From: Taudactylus pleione
Taxonomy: Eukaryota > Chordata > Amphibia > Anura > Myobatrachidae
Assembly: GCA_031769625.1 (NCBI GenBank)
Contig: JAUIMM010000601.1
Span: 1,526,001-1,590,000, forward strand
DNA: 64,000 nt
Reading direction: 5' to 3'
The notes beneath the pieces are model-generated. The model was not told the DNA's origin. It searched no databases and saw only the letters and a program-made list of their open reading frames with translations. Shown here one piece after another: positions 56,601 to 64,000 of the stretch. The translations under genes were made by a program, and so were the position numbers. Numbering within the stretch: the first letter of the stretch is position 1; each line of letters starts with the position of its first letter.

Positions 56601-59600
56601 TTTAACAGACAGACGCACGCTTGTCGCTGCTGCTTTGAGGATGCAAGTGCGGCTACAGCACACACAATTCACAAAGACAGAAAAAAGAAGAATATTTTTA
56701 TTGTTTGTGTAGCACACTTTGAGGGTGTCACCACCCTTTAACAGACAGATGCACACTTGTCGCTGCTGCTTTGAGGATGCAAGTGCGGCTACAGCCCACA
56801 CAATTCACAAAGACAGAAAAAAAAAGAACAATATTTTTATTGTTTGTGTAGCACACTTTGAGGGTGTCACCACCCTTTAACAGACAGACGCACGCTTGTC
56901 GCTGCTGCTTTGAGGATGCAAGTGCGGCTACTGCCCACACAATTCACAAAGACAGAAAAAAGAAGAATATTTTTATTGTTTGTGTAGCACACTTTGAGGG
57001 TGTCACCACCCTTTAACAGACAGACGCACACTTGTCGCTGCTGCTTTGAGGATGCAAGTGCGGCTACAGCCCACACAATTCACAAAGACAGAAAAAAAAA
57101 GAACAATATTTTTATTGTTTGTGTAGCACACTTTGAGGGTGTCACCAACCTTTAACAGACAGACGCACGCTTGTCGCTGCTGCTTTAAGGATGCAGGAGC
57201 GGCTACAGCCCACACATTTCACAAAGACAGAAAAAAAAGAACAATATTTTTATTGTTTGTTTAGCACACTTTGAGGGTGTCACCACCCTTTAACAGACAG
57301 GTGCACGCTTGTCACTGCTGCTTTAAGGATGCAGGTGCGGCTACAGCCCACACATTTCACAAAGACAGAAAAAAAAAGAAGAATATTTTTATTGTTTGTG
57401 TAGCACACTTTGAGGGTGTCACCACCCTTTAACAGACAGACGCATGGTTGTCGCTGCTGCTTTAAGGATGCAAGTGTGGCTACAGCCCACACAAGTCACA
57501 AACACATAAAAAAAATAGATTTTTATTTTTTGGAGCACTTTGAGAGTTACAACACCCTTTAACAGACAGACGCACGCTTGTCGCTGCTGCTTTGAGGATG
57601 CAAGTGCGGCTACAGCCCACACAATTCACAAAGACAGAAAAAAGAAGAATAATATTTTTATTGTTTGTGTAGCACACTTTGAGGGTGACACCACCCTTTA
57701 ACAGACAGACACACGCTTGTCGCTGCTGCTTTGAGGATGCAAGTGCAGCTACAGCCCACACAATTCACAAAGACAGAAAAAAAAAAGAAGAATATTTTTA
57801 TTGTTTGTGTAGCACACTTTGAGGGTGTCACCACCCTTTAACAGAAAGATGCACGCTTGTCGCTGCTGCTTTGAGGATGCAAGTGCGGCTACAGCCCACA
57901 CAATTCACAAAGACAGAAAAAAGAAGAATATTTTTATTGTTTGTGTAGCACACTTTGAGGGTGTCACCACCCTTTAACAGACAGACGCACACTTGTCGCT
58001 GCTGCTTTGAGGATGCAAGTGCGGCTACAGCCCACACAATTCACAAAGATAGAAAAAAAAAGATTAATATTTTTATTGTTTGTGTAGCACACTTTGAGGG
58101 TGTCACCACCCTTTAACAGACAGACGCACGCTTGTCGCTGCTGCTTTAAGGATGCAGGAGCGGCAACAGCCCACACATTTCACAAAGACAGAAAAAAAAG
58201 AACAATATTTTTATTGTTTGTTTAGCACACTTTGAGGGTGTCACCAACCTTTAACAGATAGACGCATGCTTGTCGCTGCTGTTTAAGGATGCAGGTGCGG
58301 CTACAGCCCACACATTTCACAAAGACAGAAAAAAAAAGAACAATATTTTTATTGTTTGTGTAGCACACTTTGAGGGTGTCACCACCCTTTAACAGACATA
58401 CGCATGCTTGTCGCTGCTGCTTTAAGGATGCAGGTGCAGCTACAGCCCACACATTTCACAAAGACAGAAAAAAAAAGAAGAATATTTTTATTGTTTGTGG
58501 AGCGCACTTTGAGGATAACACTACCCTTTAACAGACAGACGCACGCTTGTCGCTGCTGCTTTGAAGATGCAAGTGCGGCTACAGCCCACACAATTCACAA
58601 AGACAGAAAAAAGAAGAATATTTTTATTGTTTGTGTAGCACACTTTGAGGGTGTCACCACCCTTTAACAGACAGACGCACGCTTGTCGCTGCTGCTTTGA
58701 GGATGCAAGTGCGGCTACAGCCCACACAATTCACAAAGACAGAAAAAAAAAGAACAATATTTTTATTGTTTGTGTAGCACACATTGAGGGTGTCACCACC
58801 CTTTAACAGACAGACGCACGCTTGTCACTGCTGCTTTAAGGATGCAGGTGCGACTACAGCCCACACATTTCACAAAGACAGAAAAAAAAAGAACAATATT
58901 TTTATTGTTTGTGTAGCACACTTTGAGGGTGTCACCACCCTTTAACAGACAGGTGCACGCTTGTCACTGCTGCTTTAAGGATGCAGGTGTGGCTACAGCC
59001 CACACATTTCACAAAGACAGAAAAAAAAAGAACAATATTTTTATTGTTTGTGTAGCACACTTTGAGGGTGTCACCACCCTTTAACAGACAGACGCACACT
59101 TGTCGCTGCTGCTTTGAGGATGCAAGTGCGGCTACAGCCCACACAATTCACAAAGACAGAAAAAAAAAGAACAATATTTTTATTGTTTGTGTAGCACACT
59201 TTGAGGGTGTCACCACCCTTTAACAGACAGACGCACGCTTGTCGCTGCTGCTTTAAGGATGCAGGAGCAGCTACAGCCCACACATTTCACAAAGACAGAA
59301 AAAAAAGAACAATATTTTTATTGTTTGTTTAGCACACTTTGAGGGTGTCACCACCCTTTAACAGACAGGTGCACGCTTGTCACTGCTGCTTTAAGGATGC
59401 AGGTGCGGCTACAGCCCACACATTTCACAAAGACAGAAAAAAAAAGAAGAATATTTTTATTGTTTGTGTAGCACACTTTGAGGGTGTCACCACCCTTTAA
59501 CAGACAGACGCATGGTTGTCGCTGCTGCTTTAAGGATGCAAGTGCGGCTACAGCCCACACAAGTCACAAACACATAAAAAAAATAGATTTTTATTTTTTG

Positions 59601-61325
59601 GAGCACTTTGAGAGTTACAACACCCTTTAACAGACAGACGCACGCTTGTCGCTGCTGCTTTGAGGATGCAAGTGCGGCTACAGCCCACACAATTCACAAA
59701 GACAGAAAAAAGAAGAAGAATATTTTTATTGTTTGTGTAGCACACTTTGAGGGTGACACCACCCTTTAACAGACAGACACACGCTTGTCGCTGCTGCTTT
59801 GAGGATGCAAGTGCAGCTACAGCCCACACAATTCACAAAGACAGAAAAAAAAAAGAAGAATATTTTTATTGTTTGTGTAGCACACTTTGAGGGTGTCACC
59901 ACCCTTTAACAGAAAGATGCACGCTTGTCGCTGCTGCTTTGAGGATGCAAGTGCGGCTACAGCCCACACAATTCACAAAGACAGAAAAAAGAAGAATATT
60001 TTTATTGTTTGTGTAGCACACTTTGAGGGTGTCACCACCCTTTAACAGACAGACGCACACTTGTCGCTGCTGCTTTGAGGATGCAAGTGCGGCTACAGCC
60101 CACACAATTCACAAAGATAGAAAAAAAAAGATTAATATTTTTATTGTTTGTGTAGCACACTTTGAGGGTGTCACCACCCTTTAACAGACAGACGCACACT
60201 TGTCGCTGCTGCTTTAAGGATGCAGGTGCGGCAACAGCCCACACATTTCACAAAGACAGAAAAAAAAGAACAATATTTTTATTGTTTGTTTAGCACACTT
60301 TGAGGGTGTCACCACCCTTTAACAGACAGACGCATGCTTGTCGCTGCTGTTTAAGGATGCAGGTGCGGCTACAGCCCACACATTTCACAAAGACAGAAAA
60401 AAAAAGAACAATATTTTTATTGTTTGTGTAGCACACTTTGAGGGTGTCACCACCCTTTAACAGACAGACGCATGCTTGTCGCTGCTGCTTTAAGGATGCA
60501 GGTGCAGCTACAGCCCACACATTTCACAAAGACAGAAAAAAAAAGAAGAATATTTTTATTGTTTGTGGAGCGCACTTTGAGGATAACACTACCCTTTAAC
60601 AGACAGACGCACGCTTGTCGCTGCTGCTTTGAGGATGCAAGTGCGGCTACAGCCCACACAATTCACAAAGACAGAAAAAAGAAGAATATTTTTATTGTTT
60701 GTGTAGCACACTTTGAGGGTGTCACCACCCTTTAACAGACAGACGCACGCTTGTCGCTGCTGCTTTGAGGATGCAAGTGCGGCTACAGCCCACACAATTC
60801 ACAAAGACAGAAAAAAAAAGAACAATATTTTTATTGTTTGTGTAGCACACATTGAGGGTGTCACCACCCTTTAACAGACAGATGCACGCTTGTCACTGCT
60901 GCTTTAAGGATGCAGGTGCGACTACAGCCCACACATTTCACAAAGACAGAAAAAAAAAGAACAATATTTTTATTGTTTGTGTAGCACACTTTGAGGGTGT
61001 CACCACCCTTTAACAGACAGGTGCACGCTTGTCACTGCTGCTTTAAGGATGCAGGTGCGACTACAGCCCACACATTTCACAAAGACAGAAAAAAAAAGAA
61101 CAATATTTTTATTGTTTGTGTAGCACACTTTGAGGGTGTCACCACCCTTTAACAGACAGACGCATGGTTGTCGCTGCTGATTTAAGGATGCAGGTGCGGC
61201 TACAGCCCACACATTTCACAAAGACAGAAAAAAAAGAAGAATATTTTTTGTTGTTTGTGGAGCGCACTTTGAGGGTTACACCACCCTTTAACAGACAGAT
61301 GCATTCTTGTCGCTGCTGCTTTGAG
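38590..61325. repeat. ~139-bp satellite array, about 160 monomers
   Basis: Head-to-tail monomers of 136-139 bp share CCCTTTAACAGACAGACGCA, CTTGTCGCTGCTGCTTTGAG, GATGCAAGTGCGGCTACAGC and an A-rich AAGACAGAAAAAA..TATTTTTATTG stretch. A distinct variant monomer of ~130 bp (CAAGTCACAAACACAT.., then TTTTGGAGCACTTTGAGAG) recurs about fifteen times and marks higher-order units. Minus-strand 67-99-codon frames such as MWAVAALASSKQQRQ recur once per monomer and rotate through the frames because the unit is not a multiple of three; they are not genes. The array interrupts a hAT transposase. Confidence 0.97.
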
Positions 61326-61662
61326 GATACAGGTGGAATCTTGACGGGATTTGGAACCGGGGGCACACTACCTCCATCAATTGTCTAAATCCCACTTCAC
61401 TAATGGCGGATACCGGACGCACGTCTAACACCAACATAGCAGTCAAGGCCTCAGTTATACATTTTGCTTCAGGATGACTGCTGTCGTACTTCATCCTCAT
61501 CGCTAGGGACTGTTGGAGGGTCAATTGTTTAGTAAAAGTAGTGATGTTCCTACTTCCTCTCTGGGAAGATGAACAACTCCCAGCAGCAGCAACAGCACTA
61601 GGAGGAAGTGGTTCTTGATCTTTCCCTATTTTATTTTTATCAGAGAAAGTTTGGTCCTCCAT
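61326..61662 (-). pseudogene. hAT transposase N-terminal part
   Basis: The minus-strand frame starts MEDQTFSDKNKIGK and contains TKQLTLQQSLAMRMKYDSSH, CITEALTAMLVLDVRPVSAI then SEVGFRQLMEVVCPRFQIPS. This is the segment before the RNase H-like core in hAT transposases, with the usual VLD..P...V...GFR.L pattern. A BED zinc finger, normally ahead of this, is not visible; the ~158-bp array lies there instead. After PSRFHL the frame runs into satellite sequence and stops. The enzyme core, including the catalytic acids, is absent. Confidence 0.9.
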
Positions 61663-61726
61663 TTATGTTATATTGATATATACGTGCGGCTAAAGCGCAC
61701 ACATACACAGAACATATTTTTTTATT

Positions 61727-63290
61727 TTTGCTGGAGAGTAGTGCACTTTGTGGGTTACACCACCCTTTAAGAAATGAGCCAGCCGGCTCTTTACTTATGG
61801 GACACAGGCGCACGCTTGGTGCTGCTCCTTTGTTGATGCACGTGCAGCCACAGTGCACACAAGTCACAAACACAGAAAATATTTTTTTTTTTGGTTTGGA
61901 CTGGAGTGTACTTTGGGGGTTACAGCACCCTTTAACGGTCAAGACAGCCTGCCCTTTACTTATGACACAGGCGCACGCTTGGCACTACTTTGTTGATGCA
62001 CGTACGGCTACTGCACACACAATTCACAAACACAGAAAATATTTTTTTATTTGGTTTGGACTGGAGTGTACTTTGGGGGTTACAGCACCCTTTAACGGTC
62101 AAGCCAACCTGCCCTTTACTTATGACACAGGCGCACGCTTGGCACTACTTTGCTGATGCACGTGTGGCTACTGCGCACACAATTCACAAAGACAGAAAAT
62201 AATTATTTTTGGGTTTTGACTGGAGTGTACTTTGGGGGTTACAGCACCTTTAATGGTCAAGCCAGCCGGCCCTTTACTTATGACACAGGCGCACGCTTGA
62301 CACTACTTTGTTGATGCACGTGCTTCTACTGCGCACACAATTCACAAACACAGAAAAAATATTTTGTTATTTGGTTTGGAGTGTACTTTGGGAGTTACAG
62401 CACCCTTTAACGGTCAAGCCAGCCGGCCCTTTACTTATGACACAGGCGCACGCTTGGCACTACTTTGTTGATGCACGTGCGGCTACTGCACACACAATTC
62501 ACAAACACAGAAAATATATATTTTTTTAGTTTGGATTGTACTTTGGGGTTGCAGCACCCTTTAACGGTCAAGCCAGCCGGCCCTTTACTTATGACACAGG
62601 CGCACGCTTGGCACTACTTTGTTGATGCACGTGCGGCTACTGCACACACAATTCACAAACACAGAAAATATATATTTTTTTAGTTTGGATTGTACTTTGG
62701 GGTTGCAGCACCCTTTAACGGTCAAGCCAGCCGGCCCTTTACTTATGACACAGGCGCACGCTTGGCACTACTTTGTTGATGCATGTGCGGCTACTGCGCA
62801 CACAATTCACAAACACAGAAAAAATATTTTGTTATTTGGTTTGGAGTGTACTTTGGGGGTTACAGCACCCTTTAACGGTCAAGCCAGCCGGCCCTTTACT
62901 TATGACATAGGCGCACGCTTGGCACTACTTTGTTGATGCACGTGCGGCTACTGCGCACACAATTCACAAACACAGAAAATAATTTTTTTGGGGTTTGGAC
63001 TGGAGTGTACTTTGGGGGTTACAGCACCCTTTAACGGTCAAGCCAGCCGGCCCTTTACTTATGACACAGGCGCACGCTTGGCACTACTTTGTTGATGCAC
63101 GTGCGGCTACTGCGCACACAATTCACAAACACAGAAAATATATATTTTTTTGGTTTGGAGTGTACTTTGGGGGTTACAGCACCCTTTAACGGTCAAGCCA
63201 GCCAGCCCTTTACTTATGACACAGGCGTACGCTTGGCACTACTTTGTTGATGCACGTGCGGCTACTGCGCACACAATTCACAAAGACAGA
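61727..63290. repeat. ~158-bp array, about 10 units
   Basis: Units of 153-162 bp share CCCTTTAACGGTCAAGCCAG, CCCTTTACTTATGACACAGG, CGCACGCTTGGCACTACTTT and CACACAATTCACAAACACAG. They are distantly similar to the 139-bp monomer (CCCTTTAAC, CGCACGCTTG, GATGCA.GTGCGGCTAC, ATTCACAAA.ACAGAAAA), so the two arrays have a common origin. Confidence 0.95.
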
Positions 63291-63299
63291 AAATATATT

Positions 63300-63620
63300 A
63301 TTTTTTTAGCACTTGGGGGGAGCACCCCTGATGGACAGAGCACCCCCTGGACAACACTACAGCACCCCTTTAGGACTGGGACACTGCACAGGACTTTGGA
63401 GTGGACACAGCCCCTATGGAGAACTGACTGCACAACACAGTCCAGCCAGCCAATATGGACTTTGAAGTAGTGGACACAGCCCCTATTAACAACAGCAGCA
63501 CAGCACAACACAGCCAGCCCCTATGGACTTTAAAGTAGTGGACAACAGCAGCACAGCACAGCACAACACTACTCTGCACTACACTACACTACTCTACACA
63601 GCCCAGCCAGCCCTAACTCC
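63300..63620. repeat. Short CAGCCAGCCCCTATGGAC repeats
   Basis: Imperfect repeats with CAGCCCCTATGGA, GGACTTTGAAGTAGTGGACA and CAGCAGCACAGCACA, matching 10195-10400 in the shorter hAT. Confidence 0.8.
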
Positions 63621-63649
63621 CACCCTCCCTCTTCACTGTCCACAGCCGA

Positions 63650-63700
63650 GTGAGAAAATGGCGCCGACGCGGGTACCTTATATAGGATCCAAAACCCGCA
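63650..63700 (-). promoter_or_regulatory. TATA-type promoter of the giant hAT
   Basis: On the minus strand GGATCCTATATAAGGTACCC lies about 2.0 kb upstream of the transposase ATG and 160 bp inside the right end, followed by GGCGCCATTTTC. The shorter hAT keeps a weak form of the same region (CCTTTATAGAATC near 10457-10471). Position and orientation fit a transposase promoter; function is inferred. Confidence 0.5.
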
Positions 63701-63843
63701 AGACCCGGAAGGCGTGATGATGACGTTTTGCCTCGATTTCAGATCCGAGTCAGGCGGGAAAAGTCGAGCCTGACTCGGGTCTGACTCGGATCGGGGGGGC
63801 TCGGGGGGGTTCGGATTTCAGAAATCCGAACCCGCTCACCCCT

Positions 63844-63844
<1 letters not shown>

Positions 63845-63875
<31 letters not shown>

Positions 63876-64000
63876 TATATTTATTCTATGTATATAAGCA
63901 TTCACATATATGCATACACACAACTAATAAGCATGCTTATGCATAGCATACACACACACACACAAACCCACCCACACACAAAAGCACACTTACATACTCA
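63845..64000. repeat. (AT)n and repeat R right half
   Basis: An AT run, then TTTATTCTATGTATATAAGC and CACACACAAACCCACCCACA as at 35140-35250. It runs off the window end. Confidence 0.85.

Larger units (their letters stand above)
37575..63844 (-). mobile_element. 26.3-kb hAT-ended element with satellite interior
   Basis: Left end TAGAGGTGTGCACCGGCC and right end (complement) TAGGGGTGAGCGGGTTCGG. Both ends and ~0.3-0.8 kb of adjoining sequence match the 3.96-kb hAT at 6668-10622. Flanks ACACATAT (37567-37574) and ATATATAT (63845-63852) are compatible with an 8-bp duplication in a CA/TA tract. Sequence outside is the two halves of repeat R, whose uninterrupted form is at 35071-35250. Inside, on the minus strand: promoter-like end, short repeats, ~158-bp array, transposase N-terminus, ~139-bp array (22.7 kb), transposase C-terminus. 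Not autonomous: the catalytic core is missing. Confidence 0.85.

Noticed and set aside
38590..61325. More than a hundred near-identical 67-99-codon frames (MWAVAALASSKQQRQ...)
   Set aside because: One per satellite monomer and in rotating frames; they arise from tandem repetition, although the core probably derives from transposase sequence.
38590..61325. CRISPR-like regular repeat array
   Set aside because: The whole 139-bp unit is conserved with no unique spacers, and the context is a vertebrate transposon.

Overview
The window looks like vertebrate, most likely anuran amphibian, nuclear DNA made almost entirely of transposable elements and tandem repeats. The assignment rests on the mix of families: DIRS tyrosine-recombinase retrotransposons, Penelope-like elements (PLE) with GIY-YIG ends, a Tc1-type transposon, many hAT elements, a tRNA-type SINE, and palindromic MITEs with GGGGTATATTTACTAA-type ends. 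That is inference; no host gene identifies the species. I find no convincing host protein gene, tRNA, rRNA or CRISPR array. All protein similarities are to mobile elements and every one is broken.

Layout. 0.2-1.6 kb: minus-strand PLE carrying a MITE and a hairpin-chain element. 1.8-3.1 kb: Tc1-type transposon. 3.6-4.8 kb: hAT with a short-period array. 6.1-6.4 kb: SINE holding a MITE. 6.65-11.04 kb: a 3.96-kb hAT nested in a small hAT. 11.6-14.4 kb: small hAT, MITE, truncated hairpin-chain copy, long inverted repeat, Env-like remnant. 15.4-23.1 kb: two DIRS copies in opposite orientation, two hairpin-chain insertions, and a tandem duplication whose second B copy lies at 23.7-24.9 kb. 25.2-26.1 kb: hAT. 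26.8-27.3 kb: a second family built of palindromes. 27.9-29.2 kb: PLE pieces around another hairpin-chain copy. 29.9-33.5 kb: minisatellite split by a 3.1-kb hAT, itself holding a hairpin-chain copy. 34.4-34.6 kb: near-perfect 198-bp palindrome. 35.4-37.0 kb: GATA-type compound microsatellite. 37.6-63.8 kb: one 26.3-kb hAT-ended element, most of it a ~139-bp satellite array (about 22.7 kb).

Two systems stand out. The first is a ~0.5-kb hairpin-chain element in six copies (641, 13157, 15523, 16504, 28390, 31139): about a dozen adjacent palindromes end to end between GGGCCTGATTCAG ends, with 3-bp target duplications. Different copies carry unrelated sequence at the same module position, yet it is still palindromic. 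The second is the 26-kb hAT, whose transposase is split into an N-terminal part (61.3-61.7 kb) and a C-terminal hAT dimerisation part (38.4-38.6 kb) by a satellite array with hierarchical higher-order structure that seems to have grown from transposase coding sequence.

The insertions can be ordered from target-site duplications and from uninterrupted copies of the same sequences elsewhere in the window, so the region reads as a layered record of transposition.
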